A stretch of DNA of 64,000 nucleotides from Planotetraspora silvatica (lineage in GTDB: Bacteria > Actinomycetota > Actinomycetes > Streptosporangiales > Streptosporangiaceae). A program made the translations under genes and the position numbers. The notes beneath the pieces were generated by a model. That model did no database searches and was not told where the DNA came from. It saw nothing but the letters and a program-made list of their open reading frames with translations. Shown here in pieces: positions 50,688 to 59,325 of the stretch (within the stretch, counting starts at the first letter, position 1; every line of letters begins with the position of its first letter). Location: positions 62,001 through 126,000 of the forward strand of contig NZ_BOOQ01000015.1 in assembly GCF_016863315.1 (NCBI RefSeq), read 5' to 3'.

Positions 50688-51429
50688 CCTGGACCTCCCT
50701 GACGTATCTGCAGAAGAGGAAGCCGTCCTCTTCCAGGACCTGGGCGAGCACGAGGGGGATCTGCGACGCCACGCCGTTAAGGATGCGGGCGGCGTCCCCG
50801 CCGAGGAGCACGGGGCTGACCGACAGTGACAGCTCGTCGACCAGCCCGGCGGCCGCGAGCTGGGCGTTGAGGCGGGGGCCGCCCTCGCACAGGATCCTGC
50901 CGAGCCCTCTGGCGCGCAGCTCGCGCACGGCGAGCGGCATGTCGACCCGGTCGTCTCCGGCGATGACGACGTCGGCGTTCTTGGCCGCCTCCTCACGGCG
51001 GTCCTGCGCGGCGGCCTCCGTCGTTATGACGATGGGCCGCGCGTACGGCTCGGCCTCGGTGAACAGCGGACCGCCGAGGTCGAGGTCGAGCCGCCGCGTG
51101 ACGACGGCGATCGGCGGGGCGGGCGGGCGTCCCTCCCGGAGGGCGGACCACGACTCGCGGGGCCTTGCCGGGCCGTACCCCTCGCTGCGGACGGTCGCCG
51201 CTCCCGCGAGGACCACGTCGGACAGACCGCGCATGATGCCGAAGATCCTGCGGTCGCCCTCGCCGGACAGCCCGGCGGACAGGCCCTTCATCCATGCCGC
51301 GCCGTCGGCGCTGGCCACCATGTTGAGCCTCAGCCATTCGTCGCGCGGGTAGGCGTAGGAGGCGACGAGATCGGGATCGTCCTCGACATCGGGATGGATA
51401 CGGCGCACGGTCTCTACATTGGCACACAC
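50671..51429 (-). CDS. RibD C-terminal (pyrimidine reductase) family protein, 252 aa
   Basis: The RibD/DHFR-like core shows LRLNMVASADGAAWMKGLS near residue 33, LAGAATVRSEGYGP and LCEGGPRLNAQLAAAGLVDE. It lacks the deaminase half of RibD, so it is a stand-alone reductase-like protein and not necessarily in riboflavin synthesis. GTG 51429 is the furthest start; GTG 51408 is possible. No clear ribosome site is seen. It is transcribed with ligC. Confidence 0.88.
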   Translation of the reverse strand: MCANVETVRRIHPDVEDDPDLVASYAYPRDEWLRLNMVASADGAAWMKGLSAGLSGEGDRRIFGIMRGLSDVVLAGAATVRSEGYGPARPRESWSALREGRPPAPPIAVVTRRLDLDLGGPLFTEAEPYARPIVITTEAAAQDRREEAAKNADVVIAGDDRVDMPLAVRELRARGLGRILCEGGPRLNAQLAAAGLVDELSLSVSPVLLGGDAARILNGVASQIPLVLAQVLEEDGFLFCRYVREVQDGPAG

Positions 51430-51547
51430 GGGCGACAGACCGGCAGAGCGGAGACGAGCCGATAACGGTTCGATGTCACGGCGTGTGAGACGTCGCGGAG
51501 TTGACGAAAGACCTCACAGAACTGTTCGGAAACCTGTCGGAGGGCCC

Positions 51548-51949
51548 GTGCAACTCGCCGCGCTCACAGTTTGGCTGGTCTCGACCCTGGCCGGGCTCTA
51601 CCTCATGATCCGGTGGCTGGCCGACGGCGGTCTGCGGCCCCAGGCCACCAAGGTCACCCGCTATCCCCGCACTCTGATCGTCGGCCACCCGGCCCTCGCC
51701 GTCGCCGGGCTCGCCCTCTGGGTGGCCTTCCTCCTCACTCACGACGAGGGCTACGCGTGGGCCGCCCTGGTCGTGATCACAGCGGTCGCGCTGCTCGGTT
51801 TCACGATGCTGACGCGCTGGCTGGGCGGCGGGCGTCACGCGCGGGACTCGGGAAGACGCCGCCCGATGGCCGCCATCCTGCTCCACGGGCTCACAGGGCT
51901 GTCCACCTTCGTGCTCGTCATGCTGATCACGACGACCATCCGCTGGTAG
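51548..51949 (+). CDS. Small membrane protein, four helices, 133 aa
   Basis: The protein is built from four hydrophobic helices: LAALTVWLVSTLAGLYLMI, ALAVAGLALWVAFLL, AWAALVVITAVALLGF and LSTFVLVMLITTTI, with the loop VTRYPRTLIVGHPAL. GTG 51548 follows GGAGGG. I know no function. It lies 32 bases before the fused acyl-CoA dehydrogenase gene on the same strand. Confidence 0.75.
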   Translation: MQLAALTVWLVSTLAGLYLMIRWLADGGLRPQATKVTRYPRTLIVGHPALAVAGLALWVAFLLTHDEGYAWAALVVITAVALLGFTMLTRWLGGGRHARDSGRRRPMAAILLHGLTGLSTFVLVMLITTTIRW

Positions 51950-51981
51950 CGCCGGGCGGGAAGGCGATCTACAGTGCGCGC

Positions 51982-54042
51982 ATGGGCATCGGGCTGACCA
52001 CCGACCATCGGGATCTCGAGGCCGCCGTACGGCGGTTCGCGGAGCGGCGGGTCTCCGCCAGAGCCGCCGATCACCGGGAGTTCTGGGACGACCTGGCCAC
52101 GCAGGGGCTGCTCGGCCTGCACCTGCCCGAGGAGCACGGCGGCCAGGGGTTCGGGCCGCCCGAGCTCGCCGTCGTCCTGGAGGTGCTGGGCGAACGCTGC
52201 GCCCCAGGCCCCTTCCTGCCCACGATGATCGCGTCCGCGGTCATCGCCGAGTGGGGGACGGAGAAGCTCCGGGCCGAACTGCTCCCCCTGCTCGCCGACG
52301 GCTCACTCACCGCCGCCGTGGCGCTTCCGGAGACCTCCCAGGAGGGCCTCGCGCTCGGCGAGCCGGACGCCGGCGTCCTCCTCGTGCCCGTGGACGGCCG
52401 CTGGGCGGTCCTCCGCTCGGCTGACGTCACGGTGCGGGCCGTCACCGGCCTCGATCTCACCCGTGGGCTCGTCCACGTGTCCGCGGACGCCGTGAGCGAG
52501 GACCGCGTGCTGCCGGGCGTGACCTCCGCGACGGTCCGGGACGTGATCGCCGTGCTCGCCGGCGCCGAGGCCTGCGGAGTGGCGGCGTGGGCCGTCACGA
52601 CGGCGGCCGAGTACGCCAGGACCCGTGTCCAGTTCGGGCGGCCCATCGGGCAGTTCCAGGGCGTCAAGCACAAATGCGCCGCGATGCTGGTCGCGCTGGA
52701 GCAGGCCAGGGCCGCGGTGTGGGACGCGGCCCGTGCCGTCGAGGACGGCCACGGGGCGCGGATCGCGGCGGCGGGGGCGGCCGTCCTCGCTCCGGACGCG
52801 GCGGTGCGCTGCGCGGCCGACGCGATCCAGGTGCTCGGCGGCATCGGCTACACCTTCGAGCACGACGCCCACCTCTACTACCGGCGGGCCCTGTCCCTCC
52901 GCGCGCTGGTCGGCGATCCCGGGGTGTGGGCCGGGCAGGTGACGCGGCTCGCGATGGCGGGCGACCGCCGGGAGCTCGAACCCGACCTGCCCGACGAGGC
53001 CGTGCCGCTGCGGCAGCGGATCCACGCGGAGGCGGCACGGCTCGGCGCGCTGGATCCCGCGGAGCGGCGTACCGGGTTCGCGAGCGGAGGCTGGATGATG
53101 CCTCACCTGCCCGAGCCGTGGGGCAGGGCCGCCGCACCGCTGGAGCAGGTGATCATCCAGCAGGAGTTCCGGCATCTCGGCCGCCCCAACCTCGGAATCG
53201 CCGCGTGGGCCGTCCCCTCCATCGCCCGGTACGGCACGCGTGAGCAGCAGGACCGGTTCATCCCCGGGACGCTCAGAGGCGAGTTCGTCTGGTGCCAGCT
53301 GTTCAGCGAACCGGGAGCCGGCTCCGACCTGGCGTCGTTGTCGACGAAGGCGGTGCGGGCGGAGGGCGGCTGGCTCATCAGCGGCCAGAAGATCTGGACG
53401 TCCCTCGCCCAGTACGCCCATTGGGCGATCTGCCTGGCCAGGACCGACCCGGACGCGCCCAAGCACGAGGGGATCACGTACTTCCTGGTGGACATGTCGT
53501 CCCCGGGGGTGGAGGTCCGCCCGCTCAAGGAGATCAACGGCGACGAGATCTTCAACCAGGTCTTCCTCGACGACGTCTTCGTGCCGGACTCGCTGGTGGT
53601 CGGAGAGCCCGGCCAGGGGTGGCGGGTCGCGCGGGACACCCTGTCGCACGAGCGCGTGTCCCTCGGCGACTCCTGGGGCCCCGGCTCTCAGCACGGCGAC
53701 ATCGTCCGCCATCTCGGCAAGGTCGGAGCGCTGCGGGAATCACAACTCGAGGAGGCGGGCCGCCTCTACGCCGAGGGCCACGCCATCTCCGCCCTCGGCC
53801 TGCGGGTCACCCTGGCCCGGCTCGAGGGGACGGACTCCGGCGCCGGCTCCAGCGTCCGCAAATTGCTCGGCATGGGGCAGGCGCAGCGGGTCTCGGAGTT
53901 CTGCTGGTCGCTGGATCCCTCGGACCCCCACTGGAGCAGGATGATCCTCACCACGAGGGCCTTCACGATCGGCGGCGGCACGACGGAGGTGCAGCTCAAC
54001 ATCATCGGAGAGCGCGCCCTCGGCCTCCCCCGCGACCCCTGA
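51982..54042 (+). CDS. Fused two-domain acyl-CoA dehydrogenase, 686 aa
   Basis: Two complete acyl-CoA dehydrogenase units are joined. The first (about 1-330) has RTRVQFGRPIGQFQGVKHKCA and VLGGIGYTFEHDAHLYYR; the second (about 350-686) has WCQLFSEPGAGSDLASLST and TIGGGTTEVQLNIIGERALG. Such fused proteins resemble mycobacterial FadE34/FadE6 enzymes, in which a pair of unlike domains makes one active site for bulky acyl-CoA such as steroid side chains. The first domain has not been checked for its catalytic Glu. ATG 51982. The substrate is open. Confidence 0.88.
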   Translation: MGIGLTTDHRDLEAAVRRFAERRVSARAADHREFWDDLATQGLLGLHLPEEHGGQGFGPPELAVVLEVLGERCAPGPFLPTMIASAVIAEWGTEKLRAELLPLLADGSLTAAVALPETSQEGLALGEPDAGVLLVPVDGRWAVLRSADVTVRAVTGLDLTRGLVHVSADAVSEDRVLPGVTSATVRDVIAVLAGAEACGVAAWAVTTAAEYARTRVQFGRPIGQFQGVKHKCAAMLVALEQARAAVWDAARAVEDGHGARIAAAGAAVLAPDAAVRCAADAIQVLGGIGYTFEHDAHLYYRRALSLRALVGDPGVWAGQVTRLAMAGDRRELEPDLPDEAVPLRQRIHAEAARLGALDPAERRTGFASGGWMMPHLPEPWGRAAAPLEQVIIQQEFRHLGRPNLGIAAWAVPSIARYGTREQQDRFIPGTLRGEFVWCQLFSEPGAGSDLASLSTKAVRAEGGWLISGQKIWTSLAQYAHWAICLARTDPDAPKHEGITYFLVDMSSPGVEVRPLKEINGDEIFNQVFLDDVFVPDSLVVGEPGQGWRVARDTLSHERVSLGDSWGPGSQHGDIVRHLGKVGALRESQLEEAGRLYAEGHAISALGLRVTLARLEGTDSGAGSSVRKLLGMGQAQRVSEFCWSLDPSDPHWSRMILTTRAFTIGGGTTEVQLNIIGERALGLPRDP

Positions 54043-54224
54043 CCTCCTCCCCCGTCACCCCTGACCTCCGGCCCCGGGGGCCCTGGCCGAAACGGCCGGC
54101 AGACCAGGTCCGGCTCACCCGCGGGACGCGTCGGCGGCGTCTCGACTCGGAATACCCGATGGCCACGTGAGCTGCCGAGGCGTACGGTGAGTGAGTAATT
54201 GATCGCCCCCCGTAAGGAGCGCCG

Positions 54225-54461
54225 ATGGAGGCTTCGTCGGACGGCCGAATCCTGCTCTTCGTCGCCATCGGCATCGCTCTGTTCGTCGCCGGACGCAAGT
54301 TCCAGCTCATGCTCAACGCCTGGCGGGACTGGCGGAAGGCGGTCGAGGGCCTCCCCAAGCTCCGTTCCACGGCCTGGGGCGGTGTCGGGACGATGTTCCG
54401 GGTCGGCGTCGTCGCGGCCCTGGTGTTCGTGGTCGCGACGATGGTGAACCGCCACATCTGA
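54225..54461 (+). CDS. Small membrane protein, two helices, 78 aa
   Basis: It begins MEASSDGRILLFVAIGIALF, an N-terminal helix, has a basic loop with KFQLMLNAWRDWRKAV and ends with a second helix VGVVAALVFVVATMV. AAGGAGCGCCG precedes ATG 54225. Function unknown. It ends 18 bases before the convergent Prim-Pol gene. Confidence 0.7.
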   Translation: MEASSDGRILLFVAIGIALFVAGRKFQLMLNAWRDWRKAVEGLPKLRSTAWGGVGTMFRVGVVAALVFVVATMVNRHI

Positions 54462-54479
54462 CCGGATCCCGGCCGACGT

Positions 54480-55481
54480 TCAGCCGGTGGACGGCCTCGC
54501 CTTCGACGGCTGGACCCGCTTGGGCTCCCCGGGCATCTTGGGATAGTTCGGCGGGTAGGGCATGTCGCCCCGCTCGTCCGCGGCGTACCACTCCAGCAGC
54601 GTGTCGATGCCGAACGCCTGGTCGTCGATCGCGCGGTGGACGTCGCCCAGCTTCGCGAACCGCTCCGGCATGGTCGTGATGTCGAAGTCGCGGGGGTCGC
54701 AGCCCTCCAGCTCGTCCCAGGTCACCGGGGCGGAGACCAGGCCGTCGGGGCGGGCGCGGACCGAGTAGGCGCCGACCACCGTGCGGTCCAGGGCGTTCTG
54801 GTTGAAGTCGATGAAGATCTTCTCGCCACGCTCCTCCTTCCACCAGGCGGTCGTCGCGAGTTCCGGCAGGCGGCGTTCCACCTCACGGGCGAGGGCGATG
54901 CCGGCGTGCCGTACGTCGACGAACGACCAGCGGGGCTCGAGGCGGATGTTGATGTGGATGCCGCGGTTGCCCGACGTCTTCGGGAAACCTTCGACGCCCA
55001 GTTCGCCGAGGACCTCCCTGGCGGTGAACGCGACCTTCCTCGCCTCGTCGAACCCCGTCCCCGGCTGCGGGTCGATGTCGATGCGCAGCTCGTCGGGATG
55101 CTCCAGGTCGGGCCTGCGCGCGGCCCAAGGATGGAAGTCGATCGTGCCGAGGTTGGCGCACCACGCGAACCCGGCCACCTCGGTCGGGCAGAACGCGTCG
55201 GCCGTACGGCCACTGGGGAACCGCACGGAGACGGTCTCGATCCAGTCGGGATGCTTGGGCATCCGCTTCTGGTAGATCGCCTCCGCCTCGACCCCGTCCG
55301 GATGCCGTTTCAGATACGTCGGCCGGTCCCGGAGCGCGCGGAGCACGCCGTCGCCGACGCTGATGTAGTACTCCACCAGGTCGCGCTTGGTGGCGCCGGC
55401 TGCGGGAAAGTAGATCTTGTCCGGGTTCGTGACCTTGACGGTCCGTCCACCGGCGTCGATTTCGATGTACGGCGATGCCAT
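54480..55481 (-). CDS. Prim-Pol / LigD-polymerase family protein, 333 aa
   Basis: The protein is the archaeo-eukaryotic primase-like polymerase domain found in LigD, here free-standing. It shows PTYLKRHPDGVEAEAIYQKR, ELRIDIDPQPG (catalytic Asp pair), SGNRGIHINIRL and FIDFNQNALDRTVV. Free-standing forms (Prim-PolC) work with LigC in gap repair in mycobacteria, and ligC is 4 kb away. ATG 55481 is the first ATG; ribosome site is weak. Confidence 0.9.
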   Translation of the reverse strand: MASPYIEIDAGGRTVKVTNPDKIYFPAAGATKRDLVEYYISVGDGVLRALRDRPTYLKRHPDGVEAEAIYQKRMPKHPDWIETVSVRFPSGRTADAFCPTEVAGFAWCANLGTIDFHPWAARRPDLEHPDELRIDIDPQPGTGFDEARKVAFTAREVLGELGVEGFPKTSGNRGIHINIRLEPRWSFVDVRHAGIALAREVERRLPELATTAWWKEERGEKIFIDFNQNALDRTVVGAYSVRARPDGLVSAPVTWDELEGCDPRDFDITTMPERFAKLGDVHRAIDDQAFGIDTLLEWYAADERGDMPYPPNYPKMPGEPKRVQPSKARPSTG

Positions 55482-55910
55482 GGCTCGGACACTACCCCGG
55501 AAGAGCCGGGGAGGAGGGTCCGTCCCGGGCTGCCAACGGCGGCCGGACCGGGAGCACCCACGAGCCACCGCGCCCACCCGGCGCGGAGCCCGTGGTCGCG
55601 GCGAGCGGACGCTCACGTGGCGAGCGCCGTCGCCGCGACGGGACGGACACGACGGGCCACCCCTGCGGGCGGCATCCTCTTGCCGCCCTGCGGCGCCCAG
55701 CACGGGTAGGGCGCTTCGCCGCCAGGACGGCGGGACAGGCCGACCCCCTCCCGGAACGGGTGGACGATCAGCCCCCTCATCAGTGAAGACGCCAAAAGAG
55801 CGGCGAAAGGATGCTTCGCCGGAAAGAACTCTTGCGGGAAGATCTCCCGGCTCCGTGTGGTTCTTAGTACGTAATCCCCACAGGGGGCGGCCGCGCTTAG
55901 GCTGGTGAAC
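55482..55910. other. Non-coding gap between Prim-Pol and msrB
   Basis: About 430 bases without a convincing gene on either strand. Open frames here are shadows with poor codon use. The right end (55858-55910) must hold the msrB promoter (TTCTTAGTACGTAAT). I see no repeat or hairpin of note. Confidence 0.5.
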
Positions 55911-56312
55911 ATGGACAAGGTGGTCAAGAGCGACGCCGAGTGGCGGGTGCAGTTGTCTCCCGAGGAGTTCCGCGTCCTCCGGCAGGCGGGGACGGAGCGT
56001 CCGTTCACAGGTGAGTACGTCGACACCAAGACGACGGGCGTCTACTCGTGTCGCGCGTGCGGCGCCGAGTTGTTCCGGTCGGACACGAAGTTCGAGTCCC
56101 ACTGCGGATGGCCGTCGTTCTTCGAGCCGTCGAAGTCGGAGGCCGTGACCCTCATCGAGGACGACTCCCTCGGCATGAGGAGGGTGGAGGTCCGCTGCGC
56201 CCGCTGCGACTCCCACCTCGGTCACGTCTTCCACGGCGAGGGCTACGCGACTCCCACGGACGACCGCTACTGCATCAACTCGGTGTCACTGACCCTGCTG
56301 CCAGAGAAGTGA
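55911..56312 (+). CDS. msrB: Peptide-methionine (R)-S-oxide reductase MsrB, 133 aa
   Basis: Two zinc CxxC pairs (CRAC, CARC), the family motif SHCGWPSFFEP and the catalytic Cys in DRYCINSVSLTL are all present. It repairs oxidised methionine. ATG 55911 is used; GTG 55905 is in frame. A strong hairpin follows the stop. Confidence 0.97.
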   Translation: MDKVVKSDAEWRVQLSPEEFRVLRQAGTERPFTGEYVDTKTTGVYSCRACGAELFRSDTKFESHCGWPSFFEPSKSEAVTLIEDDSLGMRRVEVRCARCDSHLGHVFHGEGYATPTDDRYCINSVSLTLLPEK

Positions 56313-56318
56313 TCCCTT

Positions 56319-56355
56319 CCGTACGGCGTGCCCGCCCAGGCGTCACGCCGTACGG
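56319..56355. terminator. Bidirectional terminator between msrB and a convergent gene
   Basis: CCGTACGGCGTG (56319-56330) pairs perfectly over 12 bp with CACGCCGTACGG (56344-56355), loop 13, between two facing stop codons. Confidence 0.85.
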
Positions 56356-56357
56356 CG

Positions 56358-56948
56358 TCATCGGGGTTCGGGGCTGGTGACGCGGCAGTCGGGATCGTCC
56401 GGGCCGAGGACGTTGGCGAGGACCGGGTTCCCGTTCTCCCCGAGATCGGCCTGGACGAAGACGACCCTCGAGGCGTCACCCTCCGCGGCCAGGTACTCCA
56501 GGCCCCGCTCGCACAAGGTGATCGCGGCGTCGGAGTCGTCGTCGGCCTCCGGGAGGTCGGTGTAGATCCGGAGATAGCCCCCGGTCGTCCGGATGTCACG
56601 GACCAGGGCGGACGTGCGGTCCCTCCACCGGGAGCGGAAATAGGCGACGGCCTTGTCGTCGGTGTAGTCCGACCGCGTCGGCGCCGCCATCTCCACTCCG
56701 GCCGCCGTCTCCGGCGCCCCGGATCGCGCGCGGACGCCGACGCGGGCGACCTCCGGCTCATCCGGCTCCGCGGAGGCGGGAGCCGTACGGGATCCGGACG
56801 GCCACAGGTGGACGGGACCGGTCGTCACGAGGACGGCCGTCGCGATGACCGCCGCGCCCACACCCCCCTCGACGACCCAGGCCCGGGTCCGGGTCTTACG
56901 GCGGCGCCCTCTGGAACGTGCCACGTGCCTCGACACGGCGGCCCTCAC
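56358..56948 (-). CDS. Single-pass membrane protein, unknown function, 196 aa
   Basis: It has a short basic N-terminus (RSRGRRRKTRTR), one membrane helix (GGVGAAVIATAVLVTTG), a variable linker and an extracytoplasmic domain of about 115 residues with YTDDKAVAYFRSRWRDRTSAL and ITLCERGLEYL. GTG 56948 is my choice, with GGAGGAAAT about 12-20 bases upstream; a longer frame to 56996 exists. Family not recognised. Confidence 0.6.
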   Translation of the reverse strand: MRAAVSRHVARSRGRRRKTRTRAWVVEGGVGAAVIATAVLVTTGPVHLWPSGSRTAPASAEPDEPEVARVGVRARSGAPETAAGVEMAAPTRSDYTDDKAVAYFRSRWRDRTSALVRDIRTTGGYLRIYTDLPEADDDSDAAITLCERGLEYLAAEGDASRVVFVQADLGENGNPVLANVLGPDDPDCRVTSPEPR

Positions 56949-57012
56949 CTGCGTAGGGGATTTCCTCCGAGTATGACAAAGATCACAATGTCGCACCGGC
57001 GGTTTCCCGGCA

Positions 57013-57714
57013 TCAGGGCAATGCGGCGACGAGTTCGCTCACCGGCTTGCGGGTGCCCGTGTAGAAGGGGATCTCGATCCGGGTGTGCAGCCTGGCCTCG
57101 GCCCCGCGCAGGTGGCGCATCAGGTCGACGATGCGGTGGAGTTCGTCGGCCTCGAAGGCGAGCATCCACTCGTAGTCGTTGAGCGCGAAGCAGGCGACGG
57201 TGTTGGCCCGGACGTCGGGGTAGTCGCGCGCCATCTTCCCGTGCTCGGCGAGCATCCGCCTGCGGTCGGCGTCGTCCAGCAGATACCACTCCAGGGACCT
57301 GACGAACGGGTAGACGCTGACGAAGCCCTTCGGCTCCTCATCGGCCAGGAAGGCCGGGATGTGCGACTTGTTGAACTCGGCGGGCCGGTGCAGGGCCATC
57401 GCCGACCAGACGGGCTCGCTGGCCCGGCCGAGCGCGGTACGGCGGAAACGCGTGTAGACCTCCTGGAGGTCCTCCGCGGAGGGCGCGTGCCACCAGAACA
57501 TGTAGTCGGCGTCGGCCCGGAAGCCGGAGACGTCGTAGCAGCCGCGGGTCACCACGTCCTTGCCCGCCGACTGCCCCAGGAGCTCGCCCACCTCGCCCGC
57601 GACGGCCTCGCGGCCGGGCGGGAGCAGGTCACGGAGCCGGAAGACCGACCACATCGTGTAGCGGATTACCTGGTTGAGATCGCGCGCCTTGGGCCGCGCG
57701 GTGCCGTCCGTCAT
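57013..57714 (-). CDS. hemQ: Coproheme decarboxylase HemQ (chlorite dismutase family), 233 aa
   Basis: It starts near [18 protein letters not shown] and has the HemQ features [32 protein letters not shown] and the haem-site region [19 protein letters not shown], with His in the middle. HemQ makes protohaem from coproheme in the coproporphyrin-dependent pathway. ATG 57714; ATG 57723 is possible. It lies 18 bases downstream of hemY and is co-transcribed with it. Confidence 0.95.
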   Translation of the reverse strand: MTDGTARPKARDLNQVIRYTMWSVFRLRDLLPPGREAVAGEVGELLGQSAGKDVVTRGCYDVSGFRADADYMFWWHAPSAEDLQEVYTRFRRTALGRASEPVWSAMALHRPAEFNKSHIPAFLADEEPKGFVSVYPFVRSLEWYLLDDADRRRMLAEHGKMARDYPDVRANTVACFALNDYEWMLAFEADELHRIVDLMRHLRGAEARLHTRIEIPFYTGTRKPVSELVAALP

Positions 57715-57732
57715 GGGGCCCATTCTGCCGTC

Positions 57733-59172
57733 TCAGCCGTCCGGTTCCTCCTTCGCCCCGGCGGCGGGCCGGGCGTTCAGGTGCTCCAGGACGCGGGCGG
57801 CGGCCGTACGGCCCGTGGCGATGCAGGCGGGGATGCCCACTCCGTCGTAGGCGGCTCCGCACAAGGCCAGGCCGGGGTGGGCCGCCACGGCCGCGCGGGC
57901 GCGGGCCACACGGTCGAGATGGCCCACGTCGTACTGGGGAAGCGCGCCGCCCCACCGGGTGACCCGGGTGTCGATCGGCAACCCCCGGACTCCCATGACC
58001 TCGGTCATCTCGTTCATCGCGAAGGCCACCAGCTCGGCGTCGTCCCGCTGGAGCAGTGCCTCCTCCCCCAGCCGCCCGATCGAGCAGCGCACGAGGACCA
58101 GGTTCGGGTCGGCCTCGCCGAGGTGCGGCCACTTGGTGGTGCTGAACGTCACGGCCTTGACCGGCCTGCCCTCGACCGGCGGCACGAGGTAGCCGCTGCC
58201 GGAGGGCGGTTCGGGGAAGGCGGATCTCGGATAGGCGAGCGTGACGATCGCCATGCTGGCGTACTCGATCCCGGCCAGCTCCGCCGCCGCCCTCGGCGCC
58301 TCCCGCGCCAGCAGCCGCGCGGCGGCGGTGGCGGGCACGGCCAGGATGACGGCGTCGGCCTCGACGACCTCCTCGTCCCTGGTGGGCCCGGTGATCAGCC
58401 GCCAGCCGTCCGGAGTGCGCACGAGGTCGCGGACCATCACCCCGGTGCGGACCTCGGCCCCCGACGCCTCGGCCACGGCCGCGGGCAGGCCGCCCAGGCC
58501 GCCCTTGAGGGTGGTGAAGACCGGACCGGCGTCCTTGGGCGCCTTGGCCGTGAGATCCCGCGCGGCCTTCAGCAGGGACCGCTCCGTACGGGCCGCCGCC
58601 GCGACGCCGGGCATCGTGGCCTCGAGAGAGAGCGTCTCCGCGCGGCCCGCGTAGACCCCGCCGAGCAGCGGCTCGATCATCCGGTCCACGACCTCGCCTC
58701 CGACGCGGGCCCTGATGTACGCGGCGACCGAGACGTCGGTCGTGACCAGCGTCGGAGGAAGGATCTGATCCATCGGCACGCGGGCCAGGCCCCCGGGCGT
58801 CAGGATGCCCGAGCGGGCGAGCGCCGCCACGTCGGACGGCACGCCCATCACGTGCCCCTTCGGCAGGAGACGAAGGGCACCCCTGGACAGGATGGCCGAC
58901 GTGGTCGTGCCGGGGCTCACGAGCGCTTCACCAAGCCCGACGTGCCGCGCCAGCTCCTTGCCCTCGGGACGCCGCGCGAGCATGGCCTCGGCCCCGGCGT
59001 CGATCTCGACGCCGCCGACCTCCGAGGAGAACAGCTTGCCTCCCGTGCGCGGCGCGCCGTCGAGCACAGTGATCTTCAGCGTCGGATCGCCGCGGTGGAG
59101 ATGCCACGCGGCGGCGAGGCCGGCGATGCCCGCCCCCACGACGACCACACGCCGGCCAGAGGTCCCGTCCAT
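57733..59172 (-). CDS. hemY: Coproporphyrinogen III oxidase (HemY/CgoX type), 479 aa
   Basis: An N-terminal FAD Rossmann loop VVVVGAGIAGLAAAWHL begins at residue 8, followed by RTGGKLFSSEVGGVEIDAGA and the C-terminal FAD segment LALCGAAYDGVGIPACIATG. This is the oxygen-dependent flavin oxidase that, in the coproporphyrin-dependent pathway, yields coproporphyrin III. ATG 59172 lacks a clear ribosome site. hemQ follows at once. Confidence 0.95.
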   Translation of the reverse strand: MDGTSGRRVVVVGAGIAGLAAAWHLHRGDPTLKITVLDGAPRTGGKLFSSEVGGVEIDAGAEAMLARRPEGKELARHVGLGEALVSPGTTTSAILSRGALRLLPKGHVMGVPSDVAALARSGILTPGGLARVPMDQILPPTLVTTDVSVAAYIRARVGGEVVDRMIEPLLGGVYAGRAETLSLEATMPGVAAAARTERSLLKAARDLTAKAPKDAGPVFTTLKGGLGGLPAAVAEASGAEVRTGVMVRDLVRTPDGWRLITGPTRDEEVVEADAVILAVPATAAARLLAREAPRAAAELAGIEYASMAIVTLAYPRSAFPEPPSGSGYLVPPVEGRPVKAVTFSTTKWPHLGEADPNLVLVRCSIGRLGEEALLQRDDAELVAFAMNEMTEVMGVRGLPIDTRVTRWGGALPQYDVGHLDRVARARAAVAAHPGLALCGAAYDGVGIPACIATGRTAAARVLEHLNARPAAGAKEEPDG

Positions 59173-59325
59173 ATGGAGAGAAGTTACCGCTCCGTCCTGA
59201 TGGTCCCGGCACCGCCGTACAAGGTCACGAGCCGGCCTCCGGACGGTCACCCGGCGAGATCGACACGTGACGGCATCGTGACGCCGGTACCGAAACCGGC
59301 TCGTACGGGGGTCCGTCTCAAGAGC

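Noticed and set aside
55417-55908. ORFs in the gap before msrB
   Set aside because: They have Arg/Pro-rich random composition typical of shadow frames in GC-rich DNA and no start signals.
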